Assembly (NCBI GenBank): GCA_016903675.1
Contig: JADQBA010000036.1
Span: forward strand, 1 to 64,000
Origin: Stigonema ocellatum SAG 48.90 = DSM 106950
Lineage (GTDB): Bacteria; Cyanobacteriota; Cyanobacteriia; Cyanobacteriales; Nostocaceae
DNA: 64,000 nucleotides
Direction of reading: 5' to 3'
In this document: positions 26,009-34,150 of the stretch, in pieces
Layout of the letters: each line of letters starts with the position of its first letter
How positions within the stretch are numbered: the first letter of the stretch is position 1
Position numbers and translations under genes: made by a program
The notes under the pieces: model-generated
Databases searched by the model: none
Told to the model about the DNA's origin: nothing
Seen by the model: the letters and a program-made list of their open reading frames with translations, nothing else

Positions 26009-26920
26009 ATGGAAATTCATATTCCTCTCAGCTACCAAGAAATAGTCAATGAGATAGTTGACTTTACCGATTTACCCAGACATGAGGTAGAGGAAAGAGT
26101 CTGGATGCAGGCTTTAGGTGATGGGAGTGTGACTCAAGATGCTCAGCATTTTGGGGTGACTCCGCATCAATATGACGAGAAAATGGAACGGCTTTACCGC
26201 GAAGGATATGGGTTGATATTTGAAACTCTGGTGTTTTGGGCATCTGCTGAAAGACAGCTTTGGATTCAACAGGCGGTGGAAAGGATTCGCTTGTATGCCC
26301 AAAAGAGCGATCGCCCATTTGGTGACATAGCTATCTTGATGTTAGGCGATGGCTGTGGCAATGATTCTTTAGAGCTGATCAGGAATGGCTTTAAAGTTAA
26401 CTACTTCGATATTCCTGGCAGTAAGACATATAATTTTGCCACAAAGCGCTTCGAGCATTACGGTTTGTTAGGCAATAGTGTAAATATTTTATCGGACTAT
26501 GATTCTTGCCTGACTTCTCAATATGATATTGTACTTTCCTTTGAAGTGTTAGAGCATCTTACTGACCCTGTATCGGCTATTAGAGATATTAGCTCTATGC
26601 TAAAAAATGGGGGGATAGCAATGATTACAGAAGCCTTTGAAGCCGTTTCTGACAATTTCCCGACACATTTACAATCAAACCTAAAATTTGCCGATCAGAC
26701 ACCTTTTTTGTTTCTACAAAGTGGAATGTTACTGTCTTGGTATAGTCAAAAATCTTTTTATAAATTTAAACCCATGGAGTTTAGTAAACTCGAAAAGCTA
26801 TCAGTTAGCGACTATCTTTCTCTGCTGAGAGATCCAACTGTCATCAAACCCTACTTAAATAGAAAGTTCAGTAACTTTAAATTGTCAGTGAAAAGACTAA
26901 TTGGATTTGCTTCGCCCTAG
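26009..26920 (+). CDS. Class I SAM-dependent methyltransferase
   Basis: A 303-residue protein. The N-terminal ~100 residues are helical (YQEIVNEIVDFTDLPRHEVE). The Rossmann core starts at ILMLGDGCGNDSLEL and continues with VNYFDIPG, YDIVLSFEVLEHLTDP and SMLKNGGIAMITEAF. The HLTDP-type motif and position at the edge of the polysaccharide cluster suggest modification of a sugar or lipid-linked glycan (inference). A deleted copy of its start and middle lies at 29463-29571. Confidence 0.87.
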   Translation: MEIHIPLSYQEIVNEIVDFTDLPRHEVEERVWMQALGDGSVTQDAQHFGVTPHQYDEKMERLYREGYGLIFETLVFWASAERQLWIQQAVERIRLYAQKSDRPFGDIAILMLGDGCGNDSLELIRNGFKVNYFDIPGSKTYNFATKRFEHYGLLGNSVNILSDYDSCLTSQYDIVLSFEVLEHLTDPVSAIRDISSMLKNGGIAMITEAFEAVSDNFPTHLQSNLKFADQTPFLFLQSGMLLSWYSQKSFYKFKPMEFSKLEKLSVSDYLSLLRDPTVIKPYLNRKFSNFKLSVKRLIGFASP

Positions 26921-27307
26921 AATATAGCAATTCTAAATGATTGGCGATCGCAGGGTTAGGAACACCCCACAGGCGGCTTACGCCACCCGTTACTCATTAG
27001 ACATAGTCGTGAAAATGATGTAAGGGCGCAAGGCATTGCGCCCCTACCAAGGCTTTCGGGCAACGCATAATTAATTTTCGGAGATGTCTATTACAGAAAC
27101 ACTGTATGAATCCTCCTACACCCTTACACCCCCACACCCCTACACCCCTGAACTGACTATTGACCCAGTTTATGATTTGGCTGAGTAAGCGATCGCTCTT
27201 GCAAGGCAAGTAAACCAAACCGGATAGCAGAATATGACCACTAGCCTTCCTGAGGCTATAAGCGATCGCAACAGAACACTTTCCGCGTTGTCTTGGCTTA
27301 GGCGCAT
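26921..27307. other. Spacer with repeats, no gene
   Basis: It contains the palindrome 27020-27047 (GTAAGGGCGC / GCGCCCCTAC, the same family as 1067 and 13703), CCCTTACACCCCCACACCCC-type repeats at 27118-27147, and several CGATCGC sites. I see no credible ORF. Confidence 0.65.
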
Positions 27308-27967
27308 CTAGTTATTACACAATTCCGCTTCTTTCGTCTGCGCTTGAATGAATAGACGTACCTTTAAGCCAACAGATTCATCTTTTGCGTTGAAGTATGT
27401 AACTTTATTAGTGGCTTGTTGATAATGGGACTCAGCCTCATTCGTGGCTTGCCTAGCTTGGGCACAGTTCCAAGGATAGCCTACTTGGTAGACACACCCG
27501 CTAAACAACCCAATTATAAGTAAAAACGCTATAACCGCTTGACCCCGTGGTGGTATAAACGAATAACCTTGTTTAATGTCTGTTCCAACTAGCTTGGGAA
27601 GTACATGGTTTTTGCGTAGAGCCTCCTCTTTATCTTGTTCCAAGGATTGATGAGTATCAATAGATGGTATTGCATTTAGAGCAAATTGCTCTGTCCAAGA
27701 TATAAAATCCATGCCTGTCTGCCGACAATAAACCCTAACCCTATCAATAGACGCAGGGTTCAAGCTGGTCATTGATTTACGAATCCATGTAACGAGAATT
27801 TGCTGATTTGGCACTTCCCCTGATTCCAAAATCACCTGAAGACAGCCATTTTTGAGAGTAGATTCAACGACAGTAATACCCTTGGATTCCAAACAACGAT
27901 TCATCAGAGCTGCGATCGCCCTCGCATCACCCTGCTTTGCAAGTTTTAGGTCATCTAATTGGCTCAT
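27308..27967 (-). CDS. Cyanobacterial membrane protein of unknown function
   Basis: A 219-residue protein. Residues 1-95 (LAKQGDARAIAALMNRCLES; NQQILVTWIRKSMTSL; VRVYCRQTGMDF) form a domain that I associate with the N-termini of many cyanobacterial proteins of unknown function. One transmembrane helix follows (GQAVIAFLLIIGLFSGCVYQ, ~143-162), and then a short helical, Gln/Ala/Glu-rich region likely outside the cytoplasm. No catalytic motif is visible. Confidence 0.75.
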   Translation of the reverse strand: MSQLDDLKLAKQGDARAIAALMNRCLESKGITVVESTLKNGCLQVILESGEVPNQQILVTWIRKSMTSLNPASIDRVRVYCRQTGMDFISWTEQFALNAIPSIDTHQSLEQDKEEALRKNHVLPKLVGTDIKQGYSFIPPRGQAVIAFLLIIGLFSGCVYQVGYPWNCAQARQATNEAESHYQQATNKVTYFNAKDESVGLKVRLFIQAQTKEAELCNN

Positions 27968-28127
27968 GGCGTTCCCGAAAGGTTTCCTTATTTAGGAAAC
28001 CCGTTTAGGAGGGGCTACTAACAGGCGATCGCATAATCTTCACCCAATTTCAGTAACCTTGCTGCGCCAACTTGCTTCAGAAAAATAATACAAAGGATCT
28101 GATCAACTCGTTACACGAAGTAGCTCC

Positions 28128-28583
28128 ATGACCAAACCTTTTACGACAGCCAACCCCCAAGACTTTAAGCTCCATGTTTATTGGGTTGTCGGAACAGTAA
28201 ACAACAGAATGGTTGCTGAATTCTCTGATTGCAGGTGGCTCCCCCGGCTTGACGAAACGCTTGTTTTGCCAACAGACGAGTCTAACTGTTGCCAGAGTTG
28301 GCAGAAATTTAAGGTGGTCGATATCGTGTATGACTTTCAAAAACAAAGTGTTCGCGTTTGGTGTAAGCCGTTGAGCGCGATTCCACAAAGAGTTTCATCT
28401 GATTTTGAAAAAAAGGTGGAAGCTCGTATGGAGGCAATGGAAGCAAAAGCGAAGGCTCAAAAGCTAGAAGCGCAAACTCGTCTAGAATATGAACTTGCTC
28501 AAATAGACGAAGAAGACATGGACGAAGAACTAGAAAGACTGAAAGCTGAAATATTGGGACAAATTAAAAAGGTTGAAAGCTGA
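28128..28583 (+). CDS. Hypothetical protein with C-terminal coiled coil
   Basis: 151 residues that I do not recognise. The first ~90 are compact and rich in Trp, Cys and Val (YWVVGTVNNRMVAEF; CCQSWQKFKVVDIVYDF). Residues 95-150 are a charged coiled coil (EARMEAMEAKAKAQKLEAQT; EELERLKAEILGQI). A start at ATG 28128 is the only reasonable choice. The gene lies alone between a membrane-protein gene and a toxin-antitoxin pair. Confidence 0.65.
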   Translation: MTKPFTTANPQDFKLHVYWVVGTVNNRMVAEFSDCRWLPRLDETLVLPTDESNCCQSWQKFKVVDIVYDFQKQSVRVWCKPLSAIPQRVSSDFEKKVEARMEAMEAKAKAQKLEAQTRLEYELAQIDEEDMDEELERLKAEILGQIKKVES

Positions 28584-28776
28584 TCCGACATCTTCGCCTT
28601 CGAGTGGGAGGGCTGCTGCTAACAGGCGATTGCACTTATAGCGCAATAGCAATTTTCAAAAAATAAATGCTACACACCTAAATCAGCATTTACGGTTGAC
28701 ATTTTTTTCTGTATCTCGATAGCAAGAATTATTGTCAGCAATTAGGTGTTAAAGAGTTAGAGAAAACAAATTAGGC

Positions 28777-29181
28777 TTATTTAAGCCAGTTTTCTACTTT
28801 TAAATTAGCAACGCGGGAAAATTCACGAATATTGGCCGTAACAACGGTTAGATTTAGGGTGAAGGCTTGGACAGCAATCAATAAATCATTACTACCAATG
28901 GGAGTTCCTTGACGTTCCATGTGAGTCCGAATTGTGGCGTAATCATGATCAATATCGGGCGTTAAGGGCAATACAGGAATCATGCCTAAAGCTAGGTCAA
29001 TTCGTTGTTTTAATTGGAATGAGTTGCTTTTTTCTGCGCCAAATCGTAATTCACAAGCCACAATGATACTAGTGCAAATTTTTTCTTCACCAACATCTTG
29101 AATTTGAGAAAAAATCCTACCTGTTGGGTGTTTGACAAAATCAGAGAGTATATTGGTGTCGAGCAAGTAAGAATAAAACAT
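28777..29181 (-). CDS. vapC: PIN-domain toxin (VapC family)
   Basis: A 134-residue PIN-domain ribonuclease. The catalytic acidic residues are visible: the Asp in YLLDTNILSD, the Glu in VACELRFGAE and the Asp in GSNDLLIA. The end VVTANIREFSRVANLKVENW matches VapC/FitB-type proteins. It would cleave RNA and be neutralised by the product of the gene directly upstream, which ends 2 bp before this start. Confidence 0.9.
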   Translation of the reverse strand: MFYSYLLDTNILSDFVKHPTGRIFSQIQDVGEEKICTSIIVACELRFGAEKSNSFQLKQRIDLALGMIPVLPLTPDIDHDYATIRTHMERQGTPIGSNDLLIAVQAFTLNLTVVTANIREFSRVANLKVENWLK

Positions 29182-29183
29182 TG

Positions 29184-29414
29184 TTACAGTTGAATATCAT
29201 CTAATGGTAATAATCCTTCGTCAACATCAGGAAAGTCTTCTTCAATATCATCTAAGGTGGCAAAGATTTCGAGAAGTGATTTTTTTTTAATGGGGGAAAT
29301 GATGGCGAAGGGGATGCCGTTTTGGGTGATGGTGAGGGGTTCGCCTGTTTTTTGGGCTTGGTTAATTAGGGTTTGGATGGTTTCGGGTAGGTCGGAAAGG
29401 GTGATTTGTGTCAT
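29184..29414 (-). CDS. vapB: Antitoxin, Phd/YefM-VapB type
   Basis: 76 residues beginning MTQITLSDLPETIQTLINQA, with the Phd/YefM-like strand PLTITQNGIPFAIISP and an acidic toxin-binding tail. It binds DNA to autoregulate and inhibits the PIN toxin. Two bases separate it from the toxin start, so translation is coupled. Confidence 0.87.
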   Translation of the reverse strand: MTQITLSDLPETIQTLINQAQKTGEPLTITQNGIPFAIISPIKKKSLLEIFATLDDIEEDFPDVDEGLLPLDDIQL

Positions 29415-29462
29415 GGTGGGTTCTGGGGTTAGGAAATAGGAACTTGACGTACATCAATTTTA

Positions 29463-29571
29463 CCTTTACGAAAGATATGGAAATTCATCTTCCTCTCATG
29501 GAAAGGATTCGCTTGTATGCCTAAAAGAGCGATCGCCCATTTGGTGACATAGCTATCTTGATGTTAGGCGA
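29463..29571 (+). pseudogene. Deleted fragment of the 26-kb methyltransferase
   Basis: Bases 29463-29496 match the leader and first codons of the methyltransferase at 26009 (ATGGAAATTCAT, CCTCTC). The sequence then jumps to its bases ~26277-26351 (GGAAAGGATTCGCTTGTATG onward to GATGTTAGGCGA). About 230 internal bases are missing, and a CAA codon has become TAA, leaving a 15-codon frame. Confidence 0.88.
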
Positions 29572-29712
29572 GTCCAGCGAGTCGTATCATCATCACATGA
29601 TCGAAGTAGTGAGCTTATGAGGTTGAAATTTGAGTATCCGCTCAATTTTCAACCGTCCGAATCCCAAGGGGAGACGCTGCGCGAACAGGCATGGGAGGAA
29701 TACGACGCGACT

Positions 29713-29853
29713 TTAGTCGCCCTCAATATTTCTCACCCATCTTTCTATAACTTCACTTACGCTTATCCCTCTGACAAGAGCAATCTTTTTTAATTTATCC
29801 CAAGAACTGGGAGTTAAAGATAAATGTTTGCTTGTCTTTACTTCATCGTGCAA
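29713..29853 (-). CDS. Small ribbon-helix-helix-like protein or remnant
   Basis: A 46-codon frame from a TTG start contains HLSLTPSSWDKLKKIALVRG followed by ISVSEVIERWVRN. This pattern resembles short cyanobacterial CopG/ribbon-helix-helix proteins, often antitoxins. The frame is closed upstream by TAA, so it may be 5'-truncated. Its stop codon lies inside a GCGACTTTAGTCGC palindrome, which supplies the last residues. No toxin partner is adjacent. Confidence 0.42.
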   Translation of the reverse strand: MHDEVKTSKHLSLTPSSWDKLKKIALVRGISVSEVIERWVRNIEGD

Positions 29854-29920
29854 AGCAGGCTGATTTTTTATTCTCTTTTTTCCTTTTATTTTTGTTATTT
29901 CGCTTGACGCATTGTCCCCT

Positions 29921-29998
29921 AAAAATTTGGGCAGGCTTCTGTTTGTTGATCTGTCTTCGTAGTCGGTTACTCGTTGTAATAAGCCTGCCCAAATTTTT
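29921..29998. repeat. Large hairpin upstream of tnpB
   Basis: Arms AAAAATTTGGGCAGGCTT (29921-29938) and its perfect complement (29981-29998) form an 18-bp stem around a 42-base loop. It may be a terminator shielding the TnpB gene, a separate palindromic repeat, or part of the element's left end. Confidence 0.75.
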
Positions 29999-30068
29999 TA
30001 CGTGTAAGACCCCGTGACATAATTAGTTTGTGGTCGTATACTCATAGTATAGCAATCAGAGGAGATAA

Positions 30069-31616
30069 ATGCAAGTTCGATGGAATTTTAAATTGTTGCC
30101 TAACCAATCTCAGGAGGCAACTCTTGAAGACTGGTTGGTTACGTTAAGAAAACATCGTAACTACGCTTTAAGAGAACGTATTGAAGGTTTTGATTGTAAC
30201 AACAAAGACAACGAATCGTCTATTGTTTACGCCTATGGGGCATATTCTGAGATTGAGTCAAAAATTGAGTTTGGTTCTTGCTGTCCTCTTACTTGTGCAG
30301 TACTCAAGCATGGCGTCGTTCCTCATGACTTGAATCTTGCATTTAAAAATACCAAGATTAAGGACAAGGAAACGAAAGAAGCTGTTAAAGCTGTTAAAAC
30401 TGTTTTTAAATGGGACTCTGCATCTGGTATCCAGATGAAAGTAACCACACAGTTAAGAAAATCTCTGGACAATTTTGCAAGAGTTGATTCAGATGTTTTG
30501 CAACGAAATATAGCCAACCTTGATACAGCTTACTCAAACTTTTTTAAACTTGGCAGAGGTTATCCTCAATTCATTAAGCGCTTAGATTCTTTTGAGTACA
30601 AGCCTGGTCGTGTGCAGTTGCGCCATATTCGTAAAAATTATGCCACTGCCTACCTACCGGGAATAGGGGATGTCAAGTTTCACAACAGCCGTGATTTATC
30701 CCTTATTCAAGACTTGAGAACATGCACGGTTAAGCGTGAGGGAGGCACTTGGTACATCAGCATGTTGGTTAATATTTCTGAGGTATTGCCCGATGTCATG
30801 CCACTTGAAAAATGTAAATCAATAGTTGGCATTGACGTAGGCATAAACAAGCTGGTTGCCTTGTCTGATGGTAGCTTTGCTCTAATTGCGCGAACTACTA
30901 CCAATCCTAGAACTGATAGGCGTTTGTCGATGCGTCAACGCGCTATTAGCCGCAAGCAAAAGGGTTCTAAAAATAGAATCAAAGCTGTCAAGAAACTCGC
31001 CAAACAAAAGCATAAGCTAGCACAATATCGTGATGGTTATGGCTGGCAAGTCGCTAATAAAGTAGTTAAGACTGCTGACGCTGTAGCAAGAGTTGACTTA
31101 AAAATCAAAAACATGGTGAAACGCGCCAAACCCAAGCATGATGGGTTTGGCGGGTATAAGCGAAATGGCGCGAGTCAAAAAACTGGATTAAGTCGGGTAA
31201 TCCTTGATGCGGGATGGGGTGATATCTTCAATAAGATTGCATGGCTTGCTGTTAAAGCTGGTAAGCCAGTCATCCCAGTTCCGCCTAAACATACCTCGCA
31301 AGAATGCCCTAAGTGCGGTCATATCGATAAAGCTAACCGCGAGGGTGAAAAGTTTCTGTGTACTGCCTGTGAATATACTGATCATGCAGACACAAAGGCT
31401 TCTAGAACGATTGCTAGAAGAGTGGGGCTTGTCTTCCACAAAAATAAAAAGACACTACCTACGGACTGTGGGAAAGTTACGCTCAGTAGATATCAGTCCT
31501 TACGGGTTGAGACTGAGAACCATGCCTATGGGGTTGCTGGTAACGGTGCCAGTAACCCGACAGTCGGATATTTAAGAGATATGGCAGAACCTCTTAAAGA
31601 ATCCCATCGCCTTTAG
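30069..31616 (+). CDS. tnpB: TnpB-family protein (IS200/IS605-type), RuvC glutamate missing
   Basis: A 515-residue RNA-guided nuclease relative. The RuvC-like core has the first Asp in GIDVGINK (residue 256), the zinc ribbon CPKCG...CTAC, and the last Asp in DHADTKASRT (residue 441). The middle motif reads VARVDLKIKNM, where related TnpBs have a Glu-Asp-Leu; the Glu position (342) is Val (GTT). Two of the three catalytic acids are therefore present, and DNA cleavage may be lost (inference). No tnpA is adjacent. The stop codon lies in the right-end hairpin, and GAGGAG just precedes the ATG. Confidence 0.93.
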   Translation: MQVRWNFKLLPNQSQEATLEDWLVTLRKHRNYALRERIEGFDCNNKDNESSIVYAYGAYSEIESKIEFGSCCPLTCAVLKHGVVPHDLNLAFKNTKIKDKETKEAVKAVKTVFKWDSASGIQMKVTTQLRKSLDNFARVDSDVLQRNIANLDTAYSNFFKLGRGYPQFIKRLDSFEYKPGRVQLRHIRKNYATAYLPGIGDVKFHNSRDLSLIQDLRTCTVKREGGTWYISMLVNISEVLPDVMPLEKCKSIVGIDVGINKLVALSDGSFALIARTTTNPRTDRRLSMRQRAISRKQKGSKNRIKAVKKLAKQKHKLAQYRDGYGWQVANKVVKTADAVARVDLKIKNMVKRAKPKHDGFGGYKRNGASQKTGLSRVILDAGWGDIFNKIAWLAVKAGKPVIPVPPKHTSQECPKCGHIDKANREGEKFLCTACEYTDHADTKASRTIARRVGLVFHKNKKTLPTDCGKVTLSRYQSLRVETENHAYGVAGNGASNPTVGYLRDMAEPLKESHRL

Positions 31617-32967
31617 GCATGGGAGTGTCAATACTAATGTTGTACTTACTATTGCTGTCGTCGAGAGCATTTTGGTAGTTGCTCACAAATTGCGACCAGA
31701 GACTGGGGTTCACGAGCATATTGTTGTTCTCACTCCAGCTGGTGCTAGAAATGACCGGATCAATGATAGAGCTAGTACTGAAGCTAGAGGTTTGAGTGAT
31801 ATTGTTGGTTATAAGTTGAGTGTTAAAGCTAGTGCTGGCAAAGCTGGCTGTTTTGGTTGCAGCTTGTGTAGTACTTTGTGCCGTTCCTGTGATAATCTGA
31901 CGCACTTGGCTATCAGTCAGATTGTGGTTAGCACTCAGCATCAAAGCAACTAGACCAGCAACGTGGGGAGTTGCCATTGACGTGCCGCTATAAGTCGTAT
32001 ACTTATTGCCTGGAAGTGTGGAGTAGATATTGACTCCTGGGGCTGTGACGTAGGCGAGTGGGTTAGATCCAGATTGGTTAGAAAAGTAAGCCATGCTCTT
32101 ATTCTGATCAACAGCCCCCACTGCCAGTCCCCAGTTCTGGGCATAACGTGCTGGATAGCCAGGTGCAGCAGCACTATCATTGCCAGCTGCCATGACGACA
32201 ATTACCCCTTTGCTGCTAGCATATTTAATGGCTGATTCCAGAGAACTATAGGGATAACTACCACCTAGGCTCAGGTTAATCACATTAGCTCCATGATCCG
32301 CAGCATAGTGAATGCCGTTAATTATGGAAGTATAGGAGCCTGAACCAGAGTTATCCAGAACTTTGACTGGCATAATCTTGGCATCATAGGCAATACCAGT
32401 CACACCTAAGCCATTGTTCTCCCCAGCAATAGTACCAGCAACATGAGTGCCATGACCGATTTGGGATGTGTCTAGGACGTTGTTGTTGTTGTCCACAAAG
32501 TTCCATCCGTGGATATCATTACCGTTACCAGGGTTAGGATTCGTCCAGATATTATCCTTTAACTCGGGGTGGGTATAATCAACCCCAGTATCTAAAACAG
32601 CAACGACAACATTCTTACCTGTATATCCCTTTGCCCAAACTTCTGGTGCTTTTATCAGGTCGGCTGCCCAGTTATTTCCACCAAGGGTAGGAACGTCGGC
32701 AAACGTATTTTGACCAGCAGCTTTAGCTACCGCTGCTGCTGCATTAACTAAGCCATAGCCAGAAGTGGAGTTATAGCTGCCACTAGTGCTACCAGAAGTC
32801 ACACTAAGCTGTGGATTCCAATTATACACGATTGGGTTAAAGCTACTACGACCACTCAGACCTAAGCTATAATCAGGGTTTAGATTAAAATCATCTTTTG
32901 AGGAGATGGGGTTGACATTTAGCCCTTGATTAGACGCAAAAATGTTACTAGTATAATTAATGGGCAT
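31594..32967 (-). CDS. Subtilisin-like serine protease (S8), C-terminus altered by TnpB element
   Basis: A 457-residue S8 protease with the intact triad: Asp in VLDTGVDYTHPE, His in GHGTHVAGT and Ser in GTSMATPHVAG; the oxyanion Asn is in AAGND. The first ~90 residues resemble cyanobacterial S8 proteins without a classical signal peptide. The last ~12 residues (DTPMPKGDGIL) and the stop are encoded by the right end of the TnpB element, so the original 3' end has been cut off. The catalytic domain is complete, so activity is possible. Confidence 0.92.
   Translation of the reverse strand: MPINYTSNIFASNQGLNVNPISSKDDFNLNPDYSLGLSGRSSFNPIVYNWNPQLSVTSGSTSGSYNSTSGYGLVNAAAAVAKAAGQNTFADVPTLGGNNWAADLIKAPEVWAKGYTGKNVVVAVLDTGVDYTHPELKDNIWTNPNPGNGNDIHGWNFVDNNNNVLDTSQIGHGTHVAGTIAGENNGLGVTGIAYDAKIMPVKVLDNSGSGSYTSIINGIHYAADHGANVINLSLGGSYPYSSLESAIKYASSKGVIVVMAAGNDSAAAPGYPARYAQNWGLAVGAVDQNKSMAYFSNQSGSNPLAYVTAPGVNIYSTLPGNKYTTYSGTSMATPHVAGLVALMLSANHNLTDSQVRQIITGTAQSTTQAATKTASFASTSFNTQLITNNITQTSSFSTSSIIDPVISSTSWSENNNMLVNPSLWSQFVSNYQNALDDSNSKYNISIDTPMPKGDGIL
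31599..31631 (+). mobile_element. Right end of the TnpB element (and probable guide-RNA 3' scaffold)
   Basis: TCCCAT-C-GCCT-TT-AGGC-ATGGGA folds into an almost perfect hairpin and is followed by GAGTGTCAA, the arrangement seen at right ends of IS200/IS605-type elements. By analogy with TnpB systems, an RNA ending here would carry the next bases (from 31632) as guide. The left end is not defined; it should lie between about 29998 and 30060. Confidence 0.75.
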
Positions 32968-33506
32968 GTGTATTTTCTCCTCAAATAGTTCACTCTTGTT
33001 TTTGCAGCATCAACGGTTAAACCCTTTGAAGCAATAAGGATTTAACTATATTTTTTAACTGCTTATAAATAATTACTATTTAACTCGAAATAAAAAAGAT
33101 AATGAAGTCACAAATTTACGTTGTCAATTTTAAATTTTATGATTGATTTGAATAATAACAACTTCATTAATTTGTATATAGCAATCCTATTTTATTTTTG
33201 CAACACACGTAGGGTGGGCACTGCCCACCATGTCTGGGTTTTACTAGGCAGTGCCCACCCTACACTACTAAATGATTCGCTTTCCTTGGAGAAACCCGGT
33301 TTCTTGAAGAAACCGGGTTTCTGGCACCTCAACTATTCAAAACCTACGCAGTATTGGAATGAGTGGGGAACAAATTCGTGGTAAGCCAACGTCGTCCAAA
33401 AAGTGTAAAAATGGTGCTGAAAAACAATTATTCTTCCTGAGCAAAATTGACTTGACCTGTAACAGTTAATCAGGTAATCTTAGCAGTCAGTAACTTTCTT
33501 CTCTAA
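32968..33506. other. Repeat-bearing spacer upstream of the secreted protein gene
   Basis: AT-rich leader of the protease gene, then a palindromic unit 33209-33263 (GTAGGGTGGGCACTGCCCACC and its partner) and a 33290-33322 AGAAACCCGG palindrome with the same flanking sequence as 1013-1052 in inverse order. I see no gene. Confidence 0.7.
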
Positions 33507-33887
33507 ATGTCAATGAACAAAAAATTAAAATTGGCTTTGCTTGCCAGCCCTACAATTTTTACCTCTCTGCTGTCTATGGTAGCGGTGGTCAATCCTGCCC
33601 ATGCCTATTCGCCAGTCATCCGGATGAAAGACGGTGAGGCGTGCATACGTCATCCACATGTTAGTTACAACAAGTTTGTGTGTATGCGGGGTACACAGAC
33701 AAATCACGTGTCTCGGTCTACGTCAGCATCTCAGGTGAATCCGGCACAACCATCAAATAAAAATATTCCCATGCTTAACTTTACTGAAGCAGAAAGCGAT
33801 CAGGCGATCGCCTTATTTGGCTGCGACTGCCCATATTGCATGAATGCTTTACGTGCTCTGCAAAATCAGGCTCCCATGGTGTACTAA
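33507..33887 (+). CDS. Small secreted protein with CDCPYC motif
   Basis: 126 residues: a signal peptide (LALLASPTIFTSLLSMVAV, cleavage near AHA), a short domain with two cysteines (EACIRHPHVSYNKFVC), a Ser/Gln/Pro-rich linker, and a C-terminal motif GCDCPYCMNALRAL. The C-x-C-x-x-C arrangement suggests metal binding or thiol chemistry, but I cannot name a family. A second ATG at 33513 is equally possible. It stands alone between repeat-rich spacers. Confidence 0.7.
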   Translation: MSMNKKLKLALLASPTIFTSLLSMVAVVNPAHAYSPVIRMKDGEACIRHPHVSYNKFVCMRGTQTNHVSRSTSASQVNPAQPSNKNIPMLNFTEAESDQAIALFGCDCPYCMNALRALQNQAPMVY

Positions 33888-34150
33888 GCTTAAAGAACAC
33901 TTCATAAAACATAAAACCCAGGCGACAGTGGTAATAGAAGAGAAGCCTGGGTTATACATAAGCTTCATCAGTTCAAAATATGAACTTTGCAAAATCTAAA
34001 ACCCTTACGGAAAGGTAATTACGAATTACGAATTCCGCCTTGCGGTACTAGGTTAGCACAAATAGATCTAATTATATTAACTTTTTAATCCAAGTCCTTA
34101 ATTGGTTATTCTGTTAAGAAGATCACAAAAAGACAAGGGTTAAGTTGCTA

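Noticed and set aside
28777..29853. A defence island around VapBC, the RHH-like ORF and TnpB
   Set aside because: Apart from the toxin pair and TnpB there is no restriction, Abi, CBASS or similar gene, so the grouping is better explained as accessory DNA.
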